Shown in pieces: positions 25,467 through 32,986 of a stretch of DNA of 64,000 nucleotides (its first letter is position 1; every line of letters begins with the position of its first letter). The stretch spans positions 182,892-246,891 of the forward strand of contig DDUM01000031.1 in NCBI GenBank assembly GCA_002344795.1, in the 5' to 3' direction. The DNA comes from Flammeovirgaceae bacterium UBA2338 (lineage in GTDB: Bacteria > Bacteroidota > Bacteroidia > Cytophagales > Cyclobacteriaceae). The notes under the pieces were generated by a model. It did no database searches. It saw nothing but the letters and a program-made list of their open reading frames with translations, and had not been told where the DNA came from. The position numbers and the translations under genes were made by a program.

Positions 25467-26720
25467 TTATACCTTGAAAGATTTTTTCAGCGTATCTACA
25501 AAATCAAGTTTTTCCCAGGGAAATAGCTCCACCTTTACTTTCACCTGATTCTTCTTCCCTTTATTAAACACCTTTTCTACTGTTCTTGGCTCACGACCCA
25601 TGTGCCCATAAGCGGCTGTCTCACTATAGATAGGTGAACGAAGATTGAATCGCTTTTCAATAAAATAAGGACGCATGTCGAAAATTTTGCCAATCTTTTC
25701 CGCAATGGCTCCGTCCCTCATATTCACCTTGGCAGTTCCATAAGTATCCACATATAAACCTACTGGCCTCGCTACCCCAATTGCGTACGCGACCTGCACC
25801 AGCACCTCATCACAAATTCCTGCCGCAACCATATTTTTAGCGATGTGTCGTGTAGCATAAGCAGCAGAACGATCTACTTTTGAAGGGTCTTTTCCTGAGA
25901 ATGCGCCACCACCATGTGCTCCTTTACCACCGTAGGTATCTACAATGATTTTTCTTCCCGTAAGGCCAGTGTCGCCATGCGGACCACCGATAACAAACTT
26001 GCCAGTAGGGTTAATATGATACTGAATCTTATCAGTAAAAAGTTTTTGAATTCTCTTCGGTAATTTTTTCTTAATTCTGGGGATAAGGATTGAAACCATA
26101 TCCTGTCTTATTTTCTTTAACATCGCACTATCGCTGCCAAAGTCATCGTGCTGCGTAGAAATGACAATGGTATCAATTCGCTGCGGCTTCTTATCATCAT
26201 CATATTCAATAGTGACCTGTGACTTTGCATCTGGTCGAAGATAGGTCATTATCTTTCCTGCTTTTCTGATAGCAGCAAGTTCTCTGAGAATAAGATGAGC
26301 CAACTCCAACGGTAGCGGCATAAAGTTATCCGTCTCATTGGTTGCATAGCCAAACATCATTCCCTGATCGCCAGCACCCTGGTCTTCTTTCCTTTTTCTT
26401 TCTACGCCCTGATTGATATCTGGTGATTGTTCGTGAATGGCAGAAAGGATTCCACAGGAATTGGCCTCGAACATATATTCGCTCTTGGTATATCCAATTT
26501 TGCGAATTACTTCTCTCGCAATATCCTGAACATCCAAATAGGCTTCTGACTTCACCTCTCCCGCAAGTACAACTTGACCTGTTGTCACCAATGTTTCACA
26601 GGCAACCTTAGAATTAGCATCGTAGGCCAAAAAGTAATCAATAAGTGCATCTGAAATTTGATCAGAGACTTTGTCAGGATGGCCTTCTGAAACTGACTCT
26701 GAGGTGAATAAATAAGGCAT
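25467..26720 (-). CDS. metK: S-adenosylmethionine synthetase
   Basis: 417 residues from the ATG at 26720 (MPYLFTSESVSEGHPDKVSD). An upstream in-frame ATG at 26747 is unlikely because it lies over the promoter. MetK makes SAM from methionine and ATP. Visible motifs are EGHPDKVSDQISDALID (N-terminal ATP/Mg site), GAGDQGMMFGYATNET, GGPHGDTGLTGRKIIVDTYG and GGGAFSGKDPSKVDRS. The N-terminal His is the catalytic one. No SAM riboswitch is visible in the short upstream gap. Confidence 0.97.
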   Translation of the reverse strand: MPYLFTSESVSEGHPDKVSDQISDALIDYFLAYDANSKVACETLVTTGQVVLAGEVKSEAYLDVQDIAREVIRKIGYTKSEYMFEANSCGILSAIHEQSPDINQGVERKRKEDQGAGDQGMMFGYATNETDNFMPLPLELAHLILRELAAIRKAGKIMTYLRPDAKSQVTIEYDDDKKPQRIDTIVISTQHDDFGSDSAMLKKIRQDMVSILIPRIKKKLPKRIQKLFTDKIQYHINPTGKFVIGGPHGDTGLTGRKIIVDTYGGKGAHGGGAFSGKDPSKVDRSAAYATRHIAKNMVAAGICDEVLVQVAYAIGVARPVGLYVDTYGTAKVNMRDGAIAEKIGKIFDMRPYFIEKRFNLRSPIYSETAAYGHMGREPRTVEKVFNKGKKNQVKVKVELFPWEKLDFVDTLKKSFKV

Positions 26721-26744
26721 ATGAAATTGTTGAAATTTAAGCGG

Positions 26745-26774
26745 CAAATTTAGGTGGAATGGCCTTAAAACAAA
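26745..26774 (-). promoter_or_regulatory. metK promoter
   Basis: On the minus strand TTTG (26774-26771), an 18-bp spacer, then TAAATTTG (26752-26745). The leader would be about 20 nt, too short for a riboswitch. Confidence 0.65.
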
Positions 26775-26777
26775 ACT

Positions 26778-27491
26778 TTAGAATGCCTGAAATAGGAACA
26801 GGGCGGGTTCTTTGGATAATGTAATTTCTGTAGACTTCCAGTCCCTAACAGTTTGCGTCTTTATCATCTCTGAATCACCCGTTATATTTACGGCAATGCA
26901 CAATAAAGTTTCATCATGTAATGATTTAAGCAGGTGACCAATCAAGGCATTGTTGCGATATGGAGTCTCAATAAAAATTTGTGTTTGATTCTTTGCCCTG
27001 GACTCACTTTCTAATTTTTTGATTGCCTGAGTTGCTTCTTGCGCCTCCACAGGCAGGTATCCATTGAAAGCAAACCGCTGGCCATTCAATCCAGATGCCA
27101 TTAAGGCAAGTAAAATGCTTGAAGGACCAACCAATGGTTCAACGGAAATTCCTTTTTGATGAGCATAACGAACAGCCTGTGCACCAGGATCGGCCACGCC
27201 AGGGCACCCCGATTCAGAAATGATACCAATTGGCTTTCCTTCCAGTAAAGGACTCATCAGTTGTGGTAACTCAGCTTCTGTTGTGTTTTTGTCGAGGGTG
27301 TTAAAGTAGAGCTGTTCGATGCTTTCAAAAATGGATAGACTACTCAGGAACCTTCTCGCTGTGCGAATGTCTTCAACAAGGAAAAAACGGATAGGCTTTA
27401 GGACCTCCCTTACATAGGGAGAAATTACTTTATTGGCAGTGTTATCAGAGATAACAGTTGGGATCAGGTATAGTTTTCCTTTGGCCTTCAT
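26778..27491 (-). CDS. RsmI-like SAM-dependent methyltransferase (tetrapyrrole methylase fold)
   Basis: 237 residues. The tetrapyrrole-methylase fold is shown by LYLIPTVISD at the N-terminus, EDIRTARRFL, GIISESGCPGVADPGAQAVR (the SAM-binding glycine loop of the RsmI family) and VGPSSILLALMASGL. RsmI methylates the 2'-O of C1402 in 16S rRNA. This sequence is of the shorter Bacteroidota subgroup often annotated only as an SAM-dependent methyltransferase, so the rRNA target is an inference. It starts 12 bp after the stop of the hydrolase gene and is probably cotranscribed with it. Confidence 0.82.
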   Translation of the reverse strand: MKAKGKLYLIPTVISDNTANKVISPYVREVLKPIRFFLVEDIRTARRFLSSLSIFESIEQLYFNTLDKNTTEAELPQLMSPLLEGKPIGIISESGCPGVADPGAQAVRYAHQKGISVEPLVGPSSILLALMASGLNGQRFAFNGYLPVEAQEATQAIKKLESESRAKNQTQIFIETPYRNNALIGHLLKSLHDETLLCIAVNITGDSEMIKTQTVRDWKSTEITLSKEPALFLFQAF

Positions 27492-27503
27492 GATTCCTTA
27501 TTG

Positions 27504-28265
27504 TTATTTATTTACGAAGTTATAAACTGTCTCCATAAATTCTTTAGGGTTTTCCGCCTGAACCCAGTGTCCGGTATTTAATGTTGCAATTTCTGCTTTA
27601 GGGAAATAGGATTTTATCACCACATCATCACCAGGTTCAAAATATTTTGATTGTGCCCCCACGATAAAGAGAGCAGAACCCTCAAACTTACCTTCATATT
27701 GAAGGGCGGCTCCCATGTCATCAATGTGCGCCTCCAACGCGGGTATATTTATCCTCCACTCAAAGCTCTGATCCTTATCCCTTGCCAGGTTCTTAAGCAA
27801 AAACTGCCTGACAGCAGGTTCAGGTACATACTGACTTAGGATTTCATCCGCTTGTCCTCTTGATTCAAGTTGATTTAAAGCAATGGCGGTGAGGCCTTCT
27901 AAAATTGAATCGTGGTGAACGGGATATGCCTTCGGTACAATATCAACAATAATTAATTTCGATAATTTCTCAGGAAACCGAATGGCAAAATTCATGGCTG
28001 TTTTTCCCCCCATCGAATGACCTATAATAATCGGTTTCTCGATTTTGTGATCTTCAATGAATGAATTGAGATCATCGGTCAACACTTTGTAATTGTGCTC
28101 AGAATCATGGGGGGATTGTCCATGGTTTCTTTGGTCTACAACGTATACTTTGTACTTCTCTGCAAAGATTTTTGATAAACTATACCAATTGTCGGAAGAC
28201 CCGAATAGCCCATGAAGAATAATAAGTGGTGAACCTTGACCCAATTCTCTAAAGTATAATTCCAT
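27504..28265 (-). CDS. Alpha/beta hydrolase, YbfF-like esterase
   Basis: 253 residues. A classical alpha/beta hydrolase: the oxyanion segment LHGLFGSSDNWYSLSKIFAE, DQRNHGQSPH, the nucleophile elbow GHSMGGKTAMNFA with Ser at about 98, and the catalytic His in LNTGHWVQAENP. The arrangement is close to E. coli YbfF, an esterase on acyl-CoA and small esters. The substrate is unknown. First gene of a two-gene unit with the RsmI-like methylase. Confidence 0.87.
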   Translation of the reverse strand: MELYFRELGQGSPLIILHGLFGSSDNWYSLSKIFAEKYKVYVVDQRNHGQSPHDSEHNYKVLTDDLNSFIEDHKIEKPIIIGHSMGGKTAMNFAIRFPEKLSKLIIVDIVPKAYPVHHDSILEGLTAIALNQLESRGQADEILSQYVPEPAVRQFLLKNLARDKDQSFEWRINIPALEAHIDDMGAALQYEGKFEGSALFIVGAQSKYFEPGDDVVIKSYFPKAEIATLNTGHWVQAENPKEFMETVYNFVNK

Positions 28266-28372
28266 AACCTATTTCAAATTAAAATTCAGGCTTGAAGATA
28301 CGAATGCCGGAGGCATTCATGATATATTTGTTGGCAACACGTACAATATTACGTGGAGCAATATAATAATAC

Positions 28373-29611
28373 ATGCCAATGATGGAATTGATTAATGGGA
28401 CTTATAAGATTCAGGGACTCAATGTACTTGACATTTGCCGTGAATTTGGAACCCCTCTTTACGTTTATGACACTGAGAAAATATCAAAGCAGATTCAAAA
28501 CCTTAAGACAGCTTTCTCTGATAGTGATTTAAAAATAAAATATGCAGCGAAAGCACTTACCAACATTTCCATTCTGAAACACATTCAGCAGCAAGGCTGT
28601 GGCATTGACGTAGTTTCTCTTAATGAGGCCAGGCTTGCTTTGAAAGCGGGCTTTAAACCAGATGACATCATGTTCACACCGAGTTGTGTTGATTTTGATG
28701 AGATTGTTGCTGGGGTGGAGATGGGTATTTACATTAACCTGGATAATCTCTCCGTACTTGAAAAATTTGGGAAGAAGTACAGGGGGGAGTATCCGTGCTG
28801 TGTTCGCCTCAACCCGCATATACTTGCTGGAGGCAATTACAAAATTTCAACTGGGCATGGCAATTCAAAGTTCGGTATTTCTGTGTTCCAAATGCCACAA
28901 GTGATGGATTTAGTGGCCAAGTATGATATTAATATTAACGGATTGCATATACACACAGGCTCCGAAATTTCGGAAACAGATGTGTATCTGAAAATGTCTG
29001 AAATTTTATTTGGGGTGGCGAGAGATTTTCCTTCGTTAAAATTTATCGACTTTGGGAGTGGATTTAAAGTGGCTTACAAGGAGGGAGATATGGTAACCAA
29101 TGTATACGATCTCGGGTTAAAGCTTGGGAAATCTTTTAGGGAATTTTATGAAAGCTATGGCCGTAAACTTGAACTTTGGATTGAGCCTGGAAAATATATT
29201 GTAAGTGAGGCCGGATCTTTGTTGGTGAGTACCAATGTTGTTAAGCCTACCCCTTCTGTTACTTTTGTGGGAGTTAACTCAGGGCTTAATCATCTCATCC
29301 GCCCTATGATGTATGATGCCTATCACGAAATCATAAACATTACTAATCCTGCCGGCAGTCAAAAAGTGTACACAGTGGTTGGAAATATTTGTGAAACAGA
29401 TACGTTCGGGGCTGATCGAAGAATAAGTGAAGTACGTGAAGGAGATGTGTTGGCACTTAAAAATTCAGGTGCTTATGGTTATTCAATGGCGTCTACATTC
29501 AATTCCAGATTCAGACCTGCGGAGGTGATGGTCAAAAATGGAAAAGCACATCTCATCCGCCAACGCGATACATTTGAAGATTTGTTGCGGGGGCAAATTG
29601 AGGTAGACTAA
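28373..29611 (+). CDS. lysA: Diaminopimelate decarboxylase
   Basis: 412 residues. A PLP-dependent fold-III decarboxylase that makes lysine from meso-diaminopimelate. The PLP lysine is in IKYAAKALTN (about residue 61), HIHTGSEI is the substrate loop, IDFGSGFKV is the glycine phosphate loop, and ICETDTFG carries the catalytic Cys. EPGKYIVSEAG and GAYGYSMAS also fit. Starts at 28373, 28379 or 28382 are possible (ATG CCA ATG ATG). It is followed after 16 bp by a flavoprotein gene. Confidence 0.96.
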   Translation: MPMMELINGTYKIQGLNVLDICREFGTPLYVYDTEKISKQIQNLKTAFSDSDLKIKYAAKALTNISILKHIQQQGCGIDVVSLNEARLALKAGFKPDDIMFTPSCVDFDEIVAGVEMGIYINLDNLSVLEKFGKKYRGEYPCCVRLNPHILAGGNYKISTGHGNSKFGISVFQMPQVMDLVAKYDININGLHIHTGSEISETDVYLKMSEILFGVARDFPSLKFIDFGSGFKVAYKEGDMVTNVYDLGLKLGKSFREFYESYGRKLELWIEPGKYIVSEAGSLLVSTNVVKPTPSVTFVGVNSGLNHLIRPMMYDAYHEIINITNPAGSQKVYTVVGNICETDTFGADRRISEVREGDVLALKNSGAYGYSMASTFNSRFRPAEVMVKNGKAHLIRQRDTFEDLLRGQIEVD

Positions 29612-29627
29612 ACGAGCGTCCTTCTCC

Positions 29628-30857
29628 ATGAAGACTTATGACTTAATTGTGATTGGTGGAGGAGCGGCTGGTTTCTTTGGTGCCATCAATGTTGTTGAAA
29701 ATAACCCCAATCTGAGGGTACTTATTCTTGAGAAGACCAGTAAACTTTTATCTAAAGTAAGAGTATCTGGCGGAGGGCGGTGCAATGTGACACATCATTG
29801 TTTTGAGGCCACTCCGTTGTCCAGACATTATCCAAGAGGACAAAAGGAATTGAAGAAATTATTCAGGCTTTTCCAAGCCAAAGATGTTGTCGCCTGGTTC
29901 GATCAAAGAGGAGTGAAGCTCAAAACAGAAGAAGATGGAAGAATGTTTCCGGAGACTAACCAATCAGAAACCATTATAAACTGCTTTCTTTCTGAGGCAG
30001 ATAAACTTAAGATTGATATTGAAAAGAATTGTGAGGTCGTAAGGGTAGAAATGGAAAATGAGGAGTGGTTAGTTGTTGACTCTAATCAACAAAAATATAG
30101 AGCAACAAAAATATTGATTGCCAGTGGAGGCTCACCAAAGCGTTCGTCTTATCAATGGGTTGAACGATTGGGGCATTCGCTGATTAACCCCATTCCTTCC
30201 CTTTTTACTTTTAATGACAGCACAAAGCGGTTTAAGGATTTGATGGGTGTATCGGTAGAGAAAGCAACAGTGCAAATTGCCGGAACTAATTATAAAGAGT
30301 CCGGGCCAGTATTAATTACCCATTGGGGGCTGAGTGGCCCTGCTGTTATTAGGCTTTCTTCCTGGGCAGCGGAGTATCTGAATAAGAAGAATTACGAATT
30401 CACAGCACTTGTTAATTGGACAAGTAAAACGGAAGATGGAGTAAGAGGCTTTCTGAATTCATACCGAATTGAACATCCCAGGCAGAAAATTATGAACCAT
30501 GCTTTATACAGTTTGCCAAGCAGATTATGGGTGCGCTTGTGTTTGCTATCAGAAATTGATGACACAAAAATTTGGGACGAGGTATCAAAGAAGCATCTGA
30601 ATAGGCTGATTGAAAATCTTGTAAGGTGTGAATTTAAAATTAAGGGCAAAACCACGTTTAAGGATGAGTTTGTTACCTGTGGGGGAGTGCACCTTGAAGA
30701 AATCAACTTCAATACCATGGAAAGTAAAATTGTACCTGGAATCTACTTTGCTGGTGAAGTACTAAATATTGATGGAGAAACGGGAGGGTTTAATTTCCAG
30801 TCGGCCTGGACTACTGCGTGGGTTGCGGCCCATGCTATCGCAAGTGCTGAGGGTTAA
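29628..30857 (+). CDS. HI0933/YhiN-family FAD-dependent oxidoreductase
   Basis: 409 residues. The N-terminal FAD motif is IGGGAAGFFGAINVVE, followed by LLSKVRVSGGGRCNVTH, a signature of the HI0933 family, and at the C-terminus TCGGVHLEEINF, GIYFAGEVLNIDGETGGFNFQSAW. The family is a flavoprotein of unknown reaction. It probably shares a transcript with lysA upstream. Its 3' end overlaps the convergent histidine kinase by 23 bp. Confidence 0.93.
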   Translation: MKTYDLIVIGGGAAGFFGAINVVENNPNLRVLILEKTSKLLSKVRVSGGGRCNVTHHCFEATPLSRHYPRGQKELKKLFRLFQAKDVVAWFDQRGVKLKTEEDGRMFPETNQSETIINCFLSEADKLKIDIEKNCEVVRVEMENEEWLVVDSNQQKYRATKILIASGGSPKRSSYQWVERLGHSLINPIPSLFTFNDSTKRFKDLMGVSVEKATVQIAGTNYKESGPVLITHWGLSGPAVIRLSSWAAEYLNKKNYEFTALVNWTSKTEDGVRGFLNSYRIEHPRQKIMNHALYSLPSRLWVRLCLLSEIDDTKIWDEVSKKHLNRLIENLVRCEFKIKGKTTFKDEFVTCGGVHLEEINFNTMESKIVPGIYFAGEVLNIDGETGGFNFQSAWTTAWVAAHAIASAEG

Positions 30858-32238
30858 AATCTTTTTGAGGTAATTTGATGGTAAATACACTGCCAATGTT
30901 TTCAGTTGAGACCAACTCGATTGCTCCATTCAACTTTAAAAGCGCTTCCTTTACAAGATACAACCCAAGCCCGGTACCTTCGGCTTTTAAGGAGGCCCTG
31001 TAAAACATATTGAAAATTTTAGCTTGAGCCTCCTTGGCTATTCCTTCGCCATTGTCTTCGATGGTTATTATTACCTCCTTGCTATTTTTTGTAAATGTTA
31101 TTTTTACAAAAGGATTTAGTTGGTCAGCGTTATGATACTTGATGGCATTTGCAATAAGATTATCCAGAACAATTTTTAACTGTCCAGAGTCGCTAAGTAA
31201 CGTATTATTAGGGTGAGGTTGATACTGGATGGATATGCTTTCTGAGCCCTGATGGTACTTTCCATCCAAAATGCTATTTTTTATCAATGCATTAAAGTCG
31301 ACATGGGTCAACTCGATTTCACTTTTAACGGTTTTGGTGAGTAAAAGAATATCTGAGATTACCTTATCAAGCTTTTTGGTCCTGTTTTCTATCTTGGTGA
31401 AGTACTCAGTAGCCTTTTGATCTTTCACTTCATACTTGGCCAAATTGGTTAAGCCCAAAATAGAAGCAATAGGTGATCGTAAGTCGTGTGAAGTCGTGTA
31501 TAAAAAACTATCCAATTCCTTATTGGCTTTAGAGAGACGGGCTCTTTCATCTTCGAGCAACCACATTACCATACTAAATCCGATCATCGATATGGTTGCT
31601 AAATCTACAAAGCCAAAAAAACTGGGAATCTCAAACTTTGCCCCAAAGGCATTGGACAAAACAACCCCAAAATAGCTGAGTTGGGTAAGGGAGAAAAGCA
31701 AAAATGAACTCAATAGAAGGCGTTTCCCTAAGCTTTTATGAATTACAGAGCTGTTGTAAATGATTATGGTTGAAATCAAAAAACTAGTAGCTAGTGCCAA
31801 ACACCTTAGCCCAAACCTAAGAACATATCGATAGGTGGGCGCATCGGAAGAAACAGAATTGTTATAAAAAAGAACAGAAATGACTGCTACAGAAACTCCA
31901 AGTACTACAGCTAATAGTCTGTTGCGCTGGGATACGCGTTTCCCCTTGGTTAATTCAAGGGATCCAATTATCAGAAATACGCACTGCAGAAAGCAGCCTA
32001 TTTGTGAAAGTAGACTGCTAACCGTTCTACTTAATTCTGTAGGACTAAGAGTTAGTTGAAGAACCAGTGTACACAACCCCAGCATGTAAAAGCAAAAGGC
32101 TAGCCAGCTCCATGACCATATTGTGAGAAATTTAAGCCCATATTGCTTACTAAAGTGCCGAAACACTATATAAAGGATGAAACCAACAAGCAGCTGGGAC
32201 AAGTAGGTGGCCAGAAGTCTAACTGTTATTTCTGGCAT
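30835..32238 (-). CDS. Membrane sensor histidine kinase, multi-TM input domain
   Basis: 467 residues. Seven hydrophobic helices occupy about 1-225 with no periplasmic loop domain, so the input module is of the 7TM type. The kinase core follows: LDSFLYTTSHDLRSPIASIL (phosphorylated His, H-box), NLIANAIKYHNAD (N-box), ITIEDNGEGI (G1) and GTGLGLYLVKEAL (G2). No response regulator is adjacent, so it is an orphan kinase in this window. The ligand is unknown; 7TM inputs often sense membrane or small hydrophobic signals. Confidence 0.92.
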   Translation of the reverse strand: MPEITVRLLATYLSQLLVGFILYIVFRHFSKQYGLKFLTIWSWSWLAFCFYMLGLCTLVLQLTLSPTELSRTVSSLLSQIGCFLQCVFLIIGSLELTKGKRVSQRNRLLAVVLGVSVAVISVLFYNNSVSSDAPTYRYVLRFGLRCLALATSFLISTIIIYNSSVIHKSLGKRLLLSSFLLFSLTQLSYFGVVLSNAFGAKFEIPSFFGFVDLATISMIGFSMVMWLLEDERARLSKANKELDSFLYTTSHDLRSPIASILGLTNLAKYEVKDQKATEYFTKIENRTKKLDKVISDILLLTKTVKSEIELTHVDFNALIKNSILDGKYHQGSESISIQYQPHPNNTLLSDSGQLKIVLDNLIANAIKYHNADQLNPFVKITFTKNSKEVIITIEDNGEGIAKEAQAKIFNMFYRASLKAEGTGLGLYLVKEALLKLNGAIELVSTENIGSVFTIKLPQKDFNPQHLR

Positions 32239-32346
32239 TGCATGATCGGATATTAGAAACCATTTACTGTAAGAAGTAACCTAGTGCAATATATACAGAG
32301 GAGAACCTCTCTGGTGTGAGGTGTAAGAAATGGAAGTTTTTAAAAC

Positions 32347-32394
32347 AAAAATGCCTCCCTTAAAAAAGGAGGCATTTGTGGTGACGGAGGGAAT
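32347..32394. repeat. 48-bp direct repeat, copy A (tRNA-Phe tail + terminator)
   Basis: Identical over 48 bp to 32768-32815. It contains the 3' end of tRNA-Phe (GGTGACGGAGGGAAT on the plus strand) and its terminator hairpin. The offset between copies is 421 bp. No functional tRNA is attached to this copy. Confidence 0.97.
32349..32377 (-). terminator. Terminator copy downstream of the GIY-YIG gene
   Basis: AAATGCCTCC and GGAGGCATTT form a 10-bp stem, followed on the minus strand by a T-run. It is the duplicate of the tRNA-Phe terminator and should end the GIY-YIG transcript. Confidence 0.8.
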
Positions 32395-32442
32395 GCTGAC
32401 GCTTCGGTCAGCATCCAGACAGGCGCTGTGCGCCTCGTCAGG
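32395..32442. repeat. 48-bp palindromic insert within tRNA-tail copy A
   Basis: It interrupts the tRNA T-arm sequence: GGGAAT before, ATTGAAC after, where the intact tRNA gene reads GGGAATTGAAC, so AT is duplicated. Together with the preceding AT it contains two hairpins: ATGCTGAC with GTCAGCAT (32393-32414) and AGGCGC with GCGCCT (32421-32435). It looks like a REP- or MITE-type element. No second copy was noticed in the window. Confidence 0.6.
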
Positions 32443-32448
32443 ATTGAA

Positions 32449-32754
32449 CTATTTTTTTTCTAGATTTTCGATAGGGCATATGATTAGCCCACTGATGTTT
32501 TCGGTAACAGGATACTTCAGTGTGAATTCAACTGTTCTCTTAACAGACAGGTTTTTGAGTTTCATCTCAAGTGTTACAGCCTCAGATAGATCTTTCTTTA
32601 AGGTATACCAAACCAAATTCCAGGGTAGAAATCTTCGGGTAGCAAAATCTTTTCCATTGTTGTGTTGATCCAATCTTCTCAAAAGATTATCGGTGGAACC
32701 CTTATAGAAAGAACCGTTCTTCTGACTTTGAAGGATATAGACGAAGCATTCCAT
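32449..32754 (-). CDS. GIY-YIG domain endonuclease (UvrC-type, single domain)
   Basis: 101 residues from the ATG at 32754 (MECFVYILQSQKNGSFYKGS). The frame stays open upstream to 32829, but that part translates the tRNA tail and terminator and is not credible protein. The GIY-YIG domain fills the protein: VYIL and FYKGS for the two YxG-type strands, LLRRLDQHNNG with the catalytic Arg, and LEMKLKNL with the conserved Glu. Small proteins of this family are common in Bacteroidota and their role is unclear; some are considered selfish nucleases. The gene lies between two identical copies of the tRNA-Phe tail and terminator, downstream of the tRNA and in the same direction. Confidence 0.87.
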   Translation of the reverse strand: MECFVYILQSQKNGSFYKGSTDNLLRRLDQHNNGKDFATRRFLPWNLVWYTLKKDLSEAVTLEMKLKNLSVKRTVEFTLKYPVTENISGLIICPIENLEKK

Positions 32755-32767
32755 ATCGGTATTTATA

Positions 32768-32815
32768 AAAAATGCCTCCCTTAAAAAAGGAGGCATTTGT
32801 GGTGACGGAGGGAAT
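32768..32815. repeat. 48-bp direct repeat, copy B (native tRNA-Phe tail + terminator)
   Basis: The same 48 bp as 32347-32394, here joined to the intact tRNA-Phe gene. Confidence 0.97.
32770..32798 (-). terminator. tRNA-Phe terminator
   Basis: A 10-bp stem (AAATGCCTCC with GGAGGCATTT) one base downstream of the tRNA discriminator base, followed on the minus strand by a T-run. Confidence 0.85.
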
Positions 32816-32872
32816 TGAACCCCCGACACAAGGATTTTCAGTCCTTTGCTCTACCAACTGAGCTACGTCACC
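32800..32872 (-). tRNA. tRNA-Phe (anticodon GAA)
   Basis: 73 nt, full cloverleaf on the minus strand. The acceptor is GGTGACG with CGTCACC, the D-stem GCTC with GAGC, and the anticodon stem AAGGA with TCCTT around CTGAAAA (anticodon GAA). The variable loop is GTGTC, the T-arm GGGGG-TTCAATT-CCCTC (one G-U pair), and the discriminator A. CCA is not encoded (CAA follows), so it must be added by the CCA enzyme. It is the only tRNA gene I see in the window. Confidence 0.97.
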
Positions 32873-32920
32873 GGAAAATTCCCATCTCTGATTTGAGCGG
32901 GGCACAAAACTAGACAAATT

Positions 32921-32928
32921 TAGTTTTG
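32921..32928 (+). promoter_or_regulatory. Candidate -7 element for the Fe-S gene pair
   Basis: TAGTTTTG fits TAnnTTTG and ends 58 bp before the ATG at 32987. The nearest upstream TTTG is 25 bp away, longer than usual, so this is a half-match. Confidence 0.35.
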
Positions 32929-32986
32929 CCGCAAAAATTGGCTATATTTTTCTGGTTAAGAGAATTATGTCACCTATTTTCGTCCT

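Noticed and set aside
26721..26777. SAM riboswitch upstream of metK
   Set aside because: Only 57 bp to the next gene, largely taken by the promoter; no conserved aptamer helices.
32755..32829. N-terminal extension of the GIY-YIG gene reading through the tRNA tail (VQFPPSP)
   Set aside because: It translates the tRNA 3' end and terminator stem. A clean ATG at 32754 precedes the domain directly.
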